Assembly: GCA_028716765.1 (NCBI GenBank)
Contig: JAQUPC010000053.1
Span: forward strand, 1 to 14,230
From: Alphaproteobacteria bacterium
Lineage (GTDB): Bacteria; Pseudomonadota; Alphaproteobacteria; UBA9219
DNA length: 14,230 bases
Direction: 5' to 3'
Below are positions 1-7,995 of this stretch, one piece after another (the stretch's first letter is position 1; each line of letters begins with the position of its first letter). The notes under the pieces are model-generated. The model saw only the letters and a list, made by a program, of their open reading frames with translations, searched no databases and was not told the DNA's origin. The position numbers and the translations under genes were made by a program.

Positions 1-2737
1 CGCGATGTACATCGGCTTCAACAGCGACGTTCTGCCGCAAAACAGCATCACCGATTATCTTTTGCGCGTCGTGCAGCCGAAACTTCAAGCCATCGACGGC
101 GTGCAAGTCGCCGAGATTCTTGGCGGGCAGAATTTCGCGCTCCGGGCGTGGCTCGATCCCCAAAAACTGGCCGCTTACGGGTTGACCGCCTCGGACGTCA
201 ATCAGGCGCTGGCAAAAAACGACTACATCTCCGGCCTCGGCAACACCAAGGGCCAGATGGTTCAGATCAATCTGACCGCCTCGACCGGCTTGCACTCGCT
301 TGAAGAGTTCCGCCGCCTTGTCGTCAAGCAGGAAGGTGGCGCGATCGTCCGGCTTGAGGACGTCGCCAACGTCACGCTCGGATCGGAGGATTACGAATCC
401 CGCGTCGGGTTCGACGGCAAGCAGGCCGTTTATATCGGCATTCAGGTCACGCCCACCGCCAATCTTCTGAACGTGATCAAGGACGTGCGCGCGGAATTCC
501 CTCAAATTCAGGCCGAACTGCCGGAAGGGCTGAACGGCAGCATCGTTTACGACTCCACGAAATTCGTGAACAGCTCCATCGACGAGGTTATCTGGACGCT
601 GCTGGAAGCGCTGTTGATCGTGACGGGCGTCGTGTTCGCCTTCCTGGGGTCGCCGCGCTCGGTCCTGATCCCGACGATTGCCATACCGTTGTCGATCATC
701 GGGGCCTTCATCATGATGTTGATGTTCGGCTTTTCCATCAATCTTTTGACTCTGCTGGCCCTCGTCCTCTCCATCGGCCTTGTCGTGGACGACGCCATCG
801 TCATCGTCGAGAACGTCAACCGGCACATGGACGAAGGCATGACGCCCATGGATGCGGCGATCAAGGCGGCGCGCGAACTCGCCATGCCGATCGTGGCGAT
901 GACCATCGTGCTGATCGCCGTTTATGTCCCCATCGGTTTCCAGTCCGGCTTGACGGGGGCGCTGTTCACCGAGTTCGCTTTCACGCTTGTGGGCGCCGTG
1001 ACGGTTTCGGCCGTCGTCGCCCTGACGCTTTCACCTATGCTCTGCGCGCGCATTCTCAAGCCCCGCAGCGAAACGCGGCACGGCTGGCAACAAAACTTCA
1101 TCGATTTTATCGACCGCGAGTTCGAAAGACTGCGCCGCGGCTATGAAAATCTTTTGCGCTCAAGCTTTAACTATCTGCCCGTCACGATGGCGTTCGCGGC
1201 CATCATTCTGGGCAGCATCTATTTTCTTTACACAAGCGCCCGGACGGAACTTGCGCCGCAGGAAGATCAAGGCGTGGTCATTTCGATGTCCACTTCCGCG
1301 CCCGACGCGACCTTGCAACAAAGGCAGATTTACTCGCGTGAGGTGTACAAGCTCTTTGCCGGCTTTCCCGAAACCGATCACGTTTTTCAACTTGATATCC
1401 CGGGGCAGTCCATCGCCGGCATGGTGTTAAAGCCGTGGGACGAGCGCAAGCGCACCTCGAACGATTTACAGCCCATCATACAAAAAGACCTGAACGACAT
1501 CGCGGGCATCCGCGCCGCCGCCTTTCAGCCGCCGCCCTTGCCGGGCGCGCGCGGCTTGCCGGTTCAATTCGTCATCACCTCGACCCAGCCGTTCGAACGG
1601 ATCGACGAGGTCGCCCAGAACTTCCTTCAGGAAGCGCGCAAAAGCGGCCGGTTTATCTTCCTCGATTCCGATTTGAAGATCGATTTGCCGCAAGCGACCG
1701 TGAACATCAACCGCGACAAGACGGCCCAGCTTGGCCTGACGATGAACGACGTTGGCGGAGCCTTGAGCGCCATGCTCGGCGGCGGCTACGTCAACTATTT
1801 CAGCCTCTATGGCCGTTCCTACAAAGTTATTCCGCAGGTGCAGCAGCAACACCGCCTGAACACCGAACAGCTTAAAAACTACTATATTCAAACGGCCGAC
1901 GGCTCATCCGTGCCGCTTTCGACCATTGCCGACATCCGGATGCAGGTCGTGCCGGAAACGCTCAACCACTTTCAGCAGCTCAACGCGGCGACCATCTCCG
2001 GCGTTATGTACCCCGGCATAGCCCTCGGCGACGCCCTAACTTACATGAAAGACCTGGCGGGGAGCACGCTTCCGGAAGGCTACAGCATCGATTACGCCGG
2101 GCAATCGCGCCAGTTCGAGCAGGAGTCGAGCGGCTTCGTGATCACGTTCATGTTCGCGCTGATTATCATCTTCCTGACGCTGGCCGCGCAGTTCGAAAGT
2201 TTCCGCGATCCCGTCACGATTTTGATTTCCGTGCCGATGGCGATTTCAGGCGCGCTTATTTTCATTGCCGCCGGAATCGGCGGCGCAAGCATCAACATCT
2301 ATACGCAGGTCGGGCTTGTGACGCTTATGGGACTCATCAGCAAACACGGCATTCTGATCGCCGAGTTCGCCAACCGCCTCATGGAACAGGGGATGACGAA
2401 AAAGGAGGCCATCATCCACGCCTCGGGCATCCGCTTGCGCCCGATCCTCATGACCACGGCCGCGATGGTGCTTGGCGTTGTGCCGTTGATTACGGCCAGC
2501 GGGGCGGGCGCGCTGTCGCGCTACAACATGGGACTGGTGATCGCCACGGGACTTTTCTTCGGCACGCTGTTCACATTGTTCGTGCATCCCGCGGTCGTTC
2601 TTCTCATCGCGGCGGAACACCACAAGCGGCAAGATGCCGTACCCGAAAAGGCGCCGGTCACTGAGACACCGCAGGTTACGAGCGAGCCTGCGCCAAAGCC
2701 CTCTAAACCAAAGAAAACTCCACCGAAACGCCGTTAG
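1..2737 (+). CDS. RND (HAE1-type) multidrug efflux inner-membrane permease, 5'-truncated by window edge
   Basis: Proton-driven inner-membrane pump of the AcrB/MexF type, which exports drugs or hydrophobic compounds with a periplasmic adaptor and an outer-membrane channel. Numbering from the first visible Met (base 5): porter-domain sequence comes first, then a transmembrane block at about 195-350 with the proton-relay pair Asp262-Asp263 in VVDDAIVIVENV (AcrB D407/D408). A second porter and docking half follows, then a second transmembrane block with Lys780 in LISKHGILIAEFAN (AcrB K940). The relay residues are therefore intact. The frame is open through base 2, and AcrB alignment by eye places D407 about 145 residues later than here, so the true start lies upstream and ATG at 5 is internal. 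The last 40 or so residues form a Pro/Lys-rich basic cytoplasmic tail. The adaptor gene is not in view and is probably upstream. The family is clear; substrate and subfamily are not. Confidence 0.95.
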   Translation, partial: AMYIGFNSDVLPQNSITDYLLRVVQPKLQAIDGVQVAEILGGQNFALRAWLDPQKLAAYGLTASDVNQALAKNDYISGLGNTKGQMVQINLTASTGLHSLEEFRRLVVKQEGGAIVRLEDVANVTLGSEDYESRVGFDGKQAVYIGIQVTPTANLLNVIKDVRAEFPQIQAELPEGLNGSIVYDSTKFVNSSIDEVIWTLLEALLIVTGVVFAFLGSPRSVLIPTIAIPLSIIGAFIMMLMFGFSINLLTLLALVLSIGLVVDDAIVIVENVNRHMDEGMTPMDAAIKAARELAMPIVAMTIVLIAVYVPIGFQSGLTGALFTEFAFTLVGAVTVSAVVALTLSPMLCARILKPRSETRHGWQQNFIDFIDREFERLRRGYENLLRSSFNYLPVTMAFAAIILGSIYFLYTSARTELAPQEDQGVVISMSTSAPDATLQQRQIYSREVYKLFAGFPETDHVFQLDIPGQSIAGMVLKPWDERKRTSNDLQPIIQKDLNDIAGIRAAAFQPPPLPGARGLPVQFVITSTQPFERIDEVAQNFLQEARKSGRFIFLDSDLKIDLPQATVNINRDKTAQLGLTMNDVGGALSAMLGGGYVNYFSLYGRSYKVIPQVQQQHRLNTEQLKNYYIQTADGSSVPLSTIADIRMQVVPETLNHFQQLNAATISGVMYPGIALGDALTYMKDLAGSTLPEGYSIDYAGQSRQFEQESSGFVITFMFALIIIFLTLAAQFESFRDPVTILISVPMAISGALIFIAAGIGGASINIYTQVGLVTLMGLISKHGILIAEFANRLMEQGMTKKEAIIHASGIRLRPILMTTAAMVLGVVPLITASGAGALSRYNMGLVIATGLFFGTLFTLFVHPAVVLLIAAEHHKRQDAVPEKAPVTETPQVTSEPAPKPSKPKKTPPKRR

Positions 2738-2836
2738 TTCTTTGGTTAATGTAGGGTTATCCGAAAAAATATTTTTGGTTTTTCATCCGAAATGATATAA
2801 AGAAGCGTTGAATAATTAACTTATTTGAGGATGAAA

Positions 2837-3349
2837 ATGATAAAAAATCGGAAAATGCTCACAACCCATAATCTTGCCGGCGATTATCCATGGGGCCGTC
2901 TCAAGGAAGCCTGCACCCAAGAAGCTCCGAAGGATTCAATAATTGCCTCCTTATTCAGGCCTTCGCTGAGAAAAAGAAAAAAATGGATCGAACGGGACCT
3001 ACGGGCCAGCAGACGCTTGCTTGTTGATGTGACCATTGACGTTTGCGATGTGAAAAGCGGTATATTTTCAGTTACCTGCAAGGATTTGAGCGAAGTTGTT
3101 AAGCAAAGCACAATTACCCCTGACGGTTTTTATGAGGGCGAAAATAAGGTCGCCATTGACGCTAATAAAGAAAGTGAACTCCATTCGTGGGCGGCGCTTC
3201 GCGACATTGTGCTTCTCCACATTCCGGAAATGAGGCAACTCTGGAAAACCACGGAACCTTCTAATTTGCGCTCAGCTCTATTTTCGGGCAACGGTTCATC
3301 ACAACGTCAACCCCGGCAGCTTTCGCTCTTTTCGCCGCAGCCTCGTTGA
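2837..3349 (+). CDS. Hypothetical protein, 170 aa, with C-terminal QLSLF clamp-like motif
   Basis: I do not recognise this protein. It is predicted soluble, with no signal peptide or membrane segment. A basic cluster ([20 protein letters not shown], residues 41-60) is followed by a mixed alpha/beta-looking middle. The extreme C-terminus holds QLSLF (161-165), which matches the bacterial sliding-clamp-binding consensus QL(S/D)LF. I chose ATG 2837 because GAGG at 2827-2830 lies 6 nt upstream; in-frame ATG 2831 and TTG 2825 are poorer. Base composition is more AT-rich than the neighbouring genes, especially in the 5' half and leader, so it may be a recent arrival or a fast-evolving gene. Its last 29 codons lie antisense to the end of the CoA-binding gene, which could make that tail a by-product of read-through into it. 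It is probably a real gene, with unknown function. Confidence 0.6.
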   Translation: MIKNRKMLTTHNLAGDYPWGRLKEACTQEAPKDSIIASLFRPSLRKRKKWIERDLRASRRLLVDVTIDVCDVKSGIFSVTCKDLSEVVKQSTITPDGFYEGENKVAIDANKESELHSWAALRDIVLLHIPEMRQLWKTTEPSNLRSALFSGNGSSQRQPRQLSLFSPQPR

Positions 3350-3677
3350 CGACGCCCAACTGCATCCATACGACTTTGGCCCCGATGGCGATAGCTTCGT
3401 CCGTCACCAGCCCCGCCGCTTCCGAATTGCGGAAAATGTCCACCATATCGACAGGCTCCGGAATATCGGCCAGCGCGGCATAGACTTTTTCGCCGAGCAA
3501 CTCCTGCCCCGCCAAAGCCGGATTGACGGGAATGACGCGGTAGCCGCGTCCCTGCATAAAACGCATGACGCCGTGGCTTGGCCTTGCGGGATTATCGCTC
3601 GCCCCCACCATAGCAATGGTGCGAACTTTCCCCAAAAGCACTTGAATTTCCTGAAGCGACGGCTCGACATACCCCAT
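3261..3677 (-). CDS. CoA-binding domain protein (YccU-like, CoA_binding_2), 138 aa
   Basis: Small single-domain Rossmann-fold protein of the YccU family, related to the CoA-binding domain of succinyl-CoA synthetase and acyl-CoA synthetases. The physiological role of the family is not settled. Visible landmarks are the nucleotide-binding loop [18 protein letters not shown] (21-38), YRVIPVNP (46-53), the [10 protein letters not shown] strand-turn, WMQLGVVNE (104-112) and the conserved ending MNRCPKIE (127-134). I placed the start at ATG 3677 because GAGGGAG (plus-strand 3684-3690) sits 6 nt upstream and the homologous region begins just after it. The longer open frame to 3761 adds 28 residues that look unrelated to the family. 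The gene is divergent from the solute-binding protein gene, with 95 bases between the starts, and its 3' end overlaps the unknown gene on the other strand by 89 bases. Length is normal for the family. Confidence 0.9.
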   Translation of the reverse strand: MGYVEPSLQEIQVLLGKVRTIAMVGASDNPARPSHGVMRFMQGRGYRVIPVNPALAGQELLGEKVYAALADIPEPVDMVDIFRNSEAAGLVTDEAIAIGAKVVWMQLGVVNEAAAKRAKAAGVDVVMNRCPKIELSAN

Positions 3678-3683
3678 AGCATT

Positions 3684-3690
3684 CTCCCTC
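3684..3690 (-). promoter_or_regulatory. Ribosome binding site of the CoA-binding gene (decides start)
   Basis: On the minus strand the sequence GAGGGAG lies 6 nt before ATG 3677. This near-ideal Shine-Dalgarno supports the 138-residue protein over the 166-residue frame that begins at 3761. Confidence 0.7.
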
Positions 3691-3772
3691 AGCCTTGTTT
3701 TCGTCCATGCGCTGTGCTCATCTATTCTGCTGATCCTATAGGTCTTTTTGCCATCTGTCATGAGGAGCGCAC

Positions 3773-4651
3773 ATGAAGCGCCAGACTATCGCCCTTGTCG
3801 TTTTGCTCGCTCTTGTTGCCGGTTTCGGGGGCGGCGAACTGGCTACCCGGCTTGCAAAACCGGAAGCAGCAAGCACTCAACGCGAATCCGTTTATGACCG
3901 CATCATGCGGACGGGCGTGATCCGCTGCGGCTACGCCGTGTGGGACCCGGGCTTTACGAAGGATCCTAACACGGGCGCCTTCGGCGGCATCGTCTACGAC
4001 GTGACGATAAAGCTGGGCGAAATGCTAGGGCTGAAAATCGATTATGTGAGCGAACTTAACGTCGCCACATACCTTGAAGACATGAACGCAGGAAAGTTCG
4101 ACGTTGAATGCTCGGGAGGGTTTCCCAACGCACAGCGGGGCAAATTCGTCCTGTATTCGCGCCCCTACGGCTATGCGCCAACATATGCCTATGTCCGCGC
4201 CGATGACACGCGTTTCGACTCGGGGCTCGCGTCCATCAACAGGCCGGATGTCACGGTGGCGGTCATGGATGGCGATTTCAGTGTGCATTACCGCGAGCAT
4301 GAATTTCCCCTGACAAAAACCTACCAGCTTTCGGCGAGCATGAATTTCTCGGACATCCCAATGGCGGTCGTTTACGGCAAGGCGGATGTGGCTATCTTCG
4401 ACGCAATGAGCGCCAAGGAGGTCATTGCGAGCAATCCCGGCAAATTAAGGCGGCTACCTTTCGAAATTCGCACCGTCCCGATAAATTTTTCCGTTCCGCG
4501 CGATGAATCGATGCTCAAGTTCATGATCGACAGCGCGCTCGATGAACTGGTTGACAGCGGTTACGTAACCAGGCTTATCAGGAAATACGGTTTTGAAGAT
4601 GGTTTGGTCCTTCCTGTCGCCCCCGGCCACCAAAGCGTTCAGGCCAAATAA
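3773..4651 (+). CDS. Exported family-3 solute-binding protein (amino-acid ABC type), orphan
   Basis: Periplasmic receptor-like protein of the SBP_bac_3 class, whose members bind amino acids or other small ligands for ABC importers. Residues 1-27 ([20 protein letters not shown], then GELATRL) are a signal peptide or membrane anchor; no lipobox cysteine is seen. The two-lobe domain starts at [14 protein letters not shown] (41-54). It continues through [21 protein letters not shown] (71-91), a DVECSGG...QR...YSRPY stretch (110-132; the arginine seen in ligand sites of this fold is kept) and ADVAIFD (204-210), and closes with [21 protein letters not shown] 3773 has GAGGAG 5 nt upstream. No permease or ATPase gene is adjacent, so it is either an orphan receptor serving a distant transporter or a sensor-like protein. 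Two cysteines (52, 112) could form a disulfide in the periplasm. Ligand unknown. Confidence 0.85.
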   Translation: MKRQTIALVVLLALVAGFGGGELATRLAKPEAASTQRESVYDRIMRTGVIRCGYAVWDPGFTKDPNTGAFGGIVYDVTIKLGEMLGLKIDYVSELNVATYLEDMNAGKFDVECSGGFPNAQRGKFVLYSRPYGYAPTYAYVRADDTRFDSGLASINRPDVTVAVMDGDFSVHYREHEFPLTKTYQLSASMNFSDIPMAVVYGKADVAIFDAMSAKEVIASNPGKLRRLPFEIRTVPINFSVPRDESMLKFMIDSALDELVDSGYVTRLIRKYGFEDGLVLPVAPGHQSVQAK

Positions 4652-4678
4652 CGGCGTGTGACGTTTGCGTTACGCCGT
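4651..4678. repeat. Inverted repeat after the solute-binding protein gene; possible weak terminator
   Basis: ACGGCGT (4651-4657) pairs perfectly with ACGCCGT (4672-4678), and an inner ACG/CGT pair (4661-4663 with 4668-4670) closes a TTTG loop. It begins on the last base of the stop codon, the usual place for a terminator. No T-run follows, so it is not a classical intrinsic terminator; it could be a transcript-stabilising hairpin. Confidence 0.4.
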
Positions 4679-4720
4679 GATATGAAAGGCTTCCTGCACC
4701 TCTAAAGATCAAGAAAACCC

Positions 4721-7363
4721 ATGCCTATCGACAAAACCTACGATCCCGCCGCCGCCGAGGCGAAATGGTATCCCCTTTGGGAGAAGTCCGGCGCATTCGC
4801 ATGCAATCCGCAATCGAAAGCCAAGCCTTACTGCATCATGATCCCGCCGCCGAACGTGACCGGCAGCCTGCACATGGGGCATGGCCTCAGCTACACGCTG
4901 CAGGACGTCCTGATTCGTTACAAGCGCATGCAGGGGTTCGACGTGCTATGGCAGCCCGGAACCGATCACGCGGGCATCGCCACGCAAATGGTCGTCGAGC
5001 GCCAGCTTGCGGCGCAAGGGCTGGACCGCCGCAAAATGGGCCGGGAAGCTTTCCTGAAAAAAGTCTGGGAATGGAAGGCCGAGTCCGGCGGCACGATCAC
5101 GAAGCAGCTGCGCCGTCTCGGCGCTTCGCCCGATTGGGCGCGCGAACGCTTTACGATGGACGAAGGCCTGAGCCGCGCCGTGGCGAAGGTTTTCGTGCAG
5201 CTTTACCGTGAAAACCTGATCTACAAGGACACGCGCCTTGTGAACTGGGATCCGAAGATGCTCACGGCCATCTCCGACCTTGAGGTGGAGCAGAAGGAAG
5301 TTCGAGGCAACCTTTGGCATTTCAAGTACCCGATAGAAAACTCGGATGACTTCATCGTCGTCGCCACCACGCGGCCCGAGACGATGCTGGGCGACACCGC
5401 CGTCGCCGTACATCCCGAGAATGAAAAACTAAAACATCTGATCGGCAAGAACGTGATCCTGCCGCTTGTGGGCCGCCGCATCCCGATCGTCGCCGACGAA
5501 TACGCCGATCCCGAAAAGGGCACGGGCGCTGTGAAAGTCACGCCCGCACATGATTTCAATGATTACGAAGTCGGGCGCCGCCACAAGCTGCCGATGATCA
5601 ACATTTTCGACAAGCAAGCGAAGCTCAACAACGAGGTGCCGGAAAAATACCGCGGCCTCGACCGCTTCGAGGCGCGCAAGCTTATCGTGGCGGACATGGA
5701 AGAGCTCGGCCTCGTGGACAAGATTGAGCCGCACGTCCACACCGTACCGCACGGCGACCGCTCCGGCGTGCCGATCGAGCCTTGGCTGTCCGAGCAATGG
5801 TATTGCGACGCGGGGAAGCTTGCCGTCGAAGCCCTTAAAGCCGTCGAGGACGGCCGCACGAAGTTCGTGCCGCAGCAATGGGAAAACACCTACTATGCCT
5901 GGATGCGCAACATCGAGCCGTGGTGCATCAGCCGCCAGCTTTGGTGGGGCCATCAGATCCCGGCGTGGTACGGGCCGGACGGCAAAATCTTCGTGGCCGA
6001 GACGGAGTCCGACGCTAGAGACGAAGCCACAAAGACGTATGGCAAAGCGACAACGCTGCAGCGCGATGAAGACGTGCTCGACACGTGGTTTTCCTCGGCG
6101 CTATGGCCTTTTTCGACGCTCGGCTGGCCGGAGCAAACGCCGGAAGTCAAGCGCTATTACCCCACGAACGTTCTCGTCACCGGCTTCGACATCATCTTTT
6201 TCTGGGTCGCGCGCATGATGATGATGGGCCTGCATTTCATGGGCGACGTGCCGTTCCGCGATGTGTACATCCACGCGCTGGTGCGCGACGAAAAAGGCCA
6301 GAAAATGTCCAAGACCAAGGGCAACGTCATCGACCCTCTGGACATGATCGACAAATACGGCTGCGATGCGCTGCGCTTTACGCTCGCCAACATGTCGACG
6401 CCGGGCCGCGACATCCGCCTCGCCCCCGCGCGCATCGAAGGCAACCGCAACTTCGCCACCAAGCTGTGGAACGCCGCCCGTTTCTGCCAGATGAACGAAT
6501 GCGAATGGCGGCCTGATTTCGATCCCGCCAGGGTCAAGCACACCGTCAACCGCTGGATCGTCGGCGAAACGAAGGCGGCGGCGGACAAGATTACGTCGCT
6601 ACTGGACCAATACCGCTTCGATCTTTCGACCCATGCCGTTTACGAATTCGCGTGGAACACGTTTTGCGACTGGTATCTTGAGTTCACGAAGCCGGTCTTC
6701 TCCGGCGCGGACGAAGCGGCCAAAATCGAAACCCGGCTGACGACGGCATGGGTTTTGGCGCAGATGCTCAAGCTTTTGCATCCGTTCATGCCCTTCATCA
6801 CTGAAGAACTTTGGAGCCAGCTCGTTCCGAACGGCAAGCTGTTGATGACCGAAAGCTGGCCGCAACTGCCGGACGCGCTCGTTCACGAAAAGGCGCAGAA
6901 TGAAGTGAACTGGGCCGTCCGCCTTATTTCGACGGTCCGCACGATCCGCGCCGAACTGAACGTTCCGGCCGGGGCGAAAATCCCGCTTCAGCTGAAGGAT
7001 GCCAGCGAGCAAAGCCGCGTACGGCTCGGCATGTATCTTCCGATCATCCAGCGCCTCGCGCGCCTTTCGAGCGTCACGCAAACGGCCGAAGTTCTGCCCG
7101 GCTCGGCGCAAGCCGTTCTGGACGAAGCGACGATTGTTCTGCCGCTGGCGGAAGTGATCGATCTCGATCAGGAGAGCGCGCGCCTCGGCAAGGAAAGCGA
7201 GAAATGGGCCGCCGAAATCCGCAAGCTGGAATCCAAGCTGGCCAATGAAGCTTTCATCTCCCGCGCGCCCGAGGAGGTCGTCGCCGAACATCGCGGGCGC
7301 AAGGCCGAAGCCGAAGCCATGCTGGAAAAGCTCAAGGCGGCGCGGAAGAGTTTGGCGGGATGA
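4721..7363 (+). CDS. valS: Valine--tRNA ligase (ValRS), 880 aa
   Basis: Class Ia aminoacyl-tRNA synthetase that charges tRNA-Val with valine in the cytosol. The N-terminal Rossmann domain has IPPPNVTGSLHMGH (41-54) containing the HIGH-type motif. The editing domain (CP1), which hydrolyses mischarged Thr-tRNA, shows TTRPETMLGDTAVAVHPEN. Next come QLWWGHQIPAWY and the KMSKTKGN loop (528-535), with the ATP-binding KMSKS lysines present. The anticodon-binding domain includes WNAARF and VRTIRAELNVP. A C-terminal coiled coil (about 815-878, rich in Glu/Lys/Ala) matches the tRNA-binding arm of bacterial ValRS. Length is ordinary for the family. ATG 4721 begins the conserved KTYDPAAAEAKWYPLW stretch; the upstream ribosome site is weak (A-rich). 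The stop codon coincides with the left edge of a large palindromic element, and an ATG overlaps it (ATGA). Confidence 0.98.
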   Translation: MPIDKTYDPAAAEAKWYPLWEKSGAFACNPQSKAKPYCIMIPPPNVTGSLHMGHGLSYTLQDVLIRYKRMQGFDVLWQPGTDHAGIATQMVVERQLAAQGLDRRKMGREAFLKKVWEWKAESGGTITKQLRRLGASPDWARERFTMDEGLSRAVAKVFVQLYRENLIYKDTRLVNWDPKMLTAISDLEVEQKEVRGNLWHFKYPIENSDDFIVVATTRPETMLGDTAVAVHPENEKLKHLIGKNVILPLVGRRIPIVADEYADPEKGTGAVKVTPAHDFNDYEVGRRHKLPMINIFDKQAKLNNEVPEKYRGLDRFEARKLIVADMEELGLVDKIEPHVHTVPHGDRSGVPIEPWLSEQWYCDAGKLAVEALKAVEDGRTKFVPQQWENTYYAWMRNIEPWCISRQLWWGHQIPAWYGPDGKIFVAETESDARDEATKTYGKATTLQRDEDVLDTWFSSALWPFSTLGWPEQTPEVKRYYPTNVLVTGFDIIFFWVARMMMMGLHFMGDVPFRDVYIHALVRDEKGQKMSKTKGNVIDPLDMIDKYGCDALRFTLANMSTPGRDIRLAPARIEGNRNFATKLWNAARFCQMNECEWRPDFDPARVKHTVNRWIVGETKAAADKITSLLDQYRFDLSTHAVYEFAWNTFCDWYLEFTKPVFSGADEAAKIETRLTTAWVLAQMLKLLHPFMPFITEELWSQLVPNGKLLMTESWPQLPDALVHEKAQNEVNWAVRLISTVRTIRAELNVPAGAKIPLQLKDASEQSRVRLGMYLPIIQRLARLSSVTQTAEVLPGSAQAVLDEATIVLPLAEVIDLDQESARLGKESEKWAAEIRKLESKLANEAFISRAPEEVVAEHRGRKAEAEAMLEKLKAARKSLAG

Positions 7364-7547
7364 AAAAGAACGTCATCCCTGATAATTTTCTTTTCGTCTG
7401 CATAAGCAGACGAAAGAAAATTGATCCGGGATCCAGTAATGCTATCTGTACGGACGTTCCGTTGGAGATATTTACTGGGTTCCGGACAAAAATCGCAAAT
7501 CGCCAAAAGGGGCGTTTTGCGATTTCTTCCGGAATGACGTTCTTTTT
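7363..7547. repeat. Large palindromic element (about 185 bp) with three internal hairpins
   Basis: A 14-base perfect inverted repeat frames the element: AAAAAGAACGTCAT (7363-7376) and ATGACGTTCTTTTT (7534-7547). Inside are three further hairpins. The first pairs 7384-7401 with 7406-7422 over an ATAA loop, with one extra T. The second pairs TCCGGGATCCAGTAA (7425-7439) with TTACTGGGTTCCGGA (7472-7486); its only two irregular pairs are G-T wobbles, and it carries a nested ACGGA/TCCGT stem (7450-7462). The third pairs AAATCGCAAA (7490-7499) with TTTGCGATTT (7516-7525), with CGCC/GGCG inside. The whole folds as a multi-branched cloverleaf. The GTCAT...GGATCCAG...CTGGGTTCCGGAATGAC layout resembles dispersed palindromic repeats of Rickettsia and other Proteobacteria. 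The right arm ends in T8 (7543-7550), so it may also terminate valS transcripts. Confidence 0.8.
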
Positions 7548-7983
7548 TTTCGCGGCTTTTTTTATGAATTTCTCCACTCTTGCCGCCTCGCCGCCAACCG
7601 TTGACCCCGTCTTTTGCCGCGCGCTGGTCAAGCACGTGCCGGACGCCGACGTGACCTATCGACCCGGGGTGGATGTTAACGGCAGGCCCGTCGCGCCCGC
7701 CGATCTGCCCGGCAGCGCCGATTTTCAGGTGCAAAACCCTATTTCCATCCCGCTCACGGCGGATTTGATGAAGTTTCTAAACTTCCCCGCGGACAGTTTC
7801 CCCTTTAACACGATGGGGCGAACCGATATAAATCTGGGCACACTGACGGTGGACGGCGGCCGCGTTCTTTATAACGGCCAGCCGCTGACCAGCGATCAGC
7901 AGGACAACCTTGCCGTCCTGTGCCTGAAGCCGGACGGAACCGAAGCGCCGAAGCCATTAACGACGGACAAACCAAAACGATAA
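7534..7983 (+). CDS. Hypothetical small, probably exported protein; start lies in the palindromic element
   Basis: I do not recognise this protein. The frame is open from ATG 7360, which overlaps the valS stop (ATGA), but codons from 7360 to about 7533 are entirely palindromic-element sequence. I therefore place the start at ATG 7534, formed by the element's right arm, giving 149 residues; ATG 7564 (139 residues) is equally possible. None of the three has a strong Shine-Dalgarno. From 7534 the protein begins MTFFFFAAFFMNFSTLAA, a hydrophobic stretch ending like a signal-peptide cleavage site, though without the usual basic start. The mature part has two cysteines (DPVFCRALV and AVLCLKPDG), a repeated Asp/Pro/Val-rich beta-looking composition and a Pro/Lys-rich tail. 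It ends 12 nt before proS, so it is probably co-transcribed with proS. The coding body uses the same codon style as its neighbours, supporting a real gene. Confidence 0.65.
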   Translation: MTFFFFAAFFMNFSTLAASPPTVDPVFCRALVKHVPDADVTYRPGVDVNGRPVAPADLPGSADFQVQNPISIPLTADLMKFLNFPADSFPFNTMGRTDINLGTLTVDGGRVLYNGQPLTSDQQDNLAVLCLKPDGTEAPKPLTTDKPKR

Positions 7984-7995
7984 CGCCGGGATATT

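Noticed and set aside
2761..2778. Terminator after the RND pump gene (CCGAAAAAATATTTTTGG)
   Set aside because: The near-palindrome is almost all A/T with one mismatch and no G/C-rich stem, so I cannot support it as a terminator.
3678..3761. 28-residue N-terminal extension of the CoA-binding protein
   Set aside because: A strong Shine-Dalgarno precedes the internal ATG at 3677, and the extension does not resemble the family.
6599..7291. 230-codon minus-strand open frame inside valS
   Set aside because: Antisense to the ValRS anticodon-binding and coiled-coil regions, with no domain and no ribosome site that I can see.
7363..7547. tRNA-like gene suggested by the cloverleaf shape
   Set aside because: Arm lengths and loops do not fit a tRNA; there is no T-loop GTTCRA sequence, anticodon arm or CCA end.
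7168..7734. Minus-strand open frame spanning the valS end and the palindromic element
   Set aside because: It runs through valS and the element with charged low-complexity sequence; the palindrome naturally leaves both strands open.
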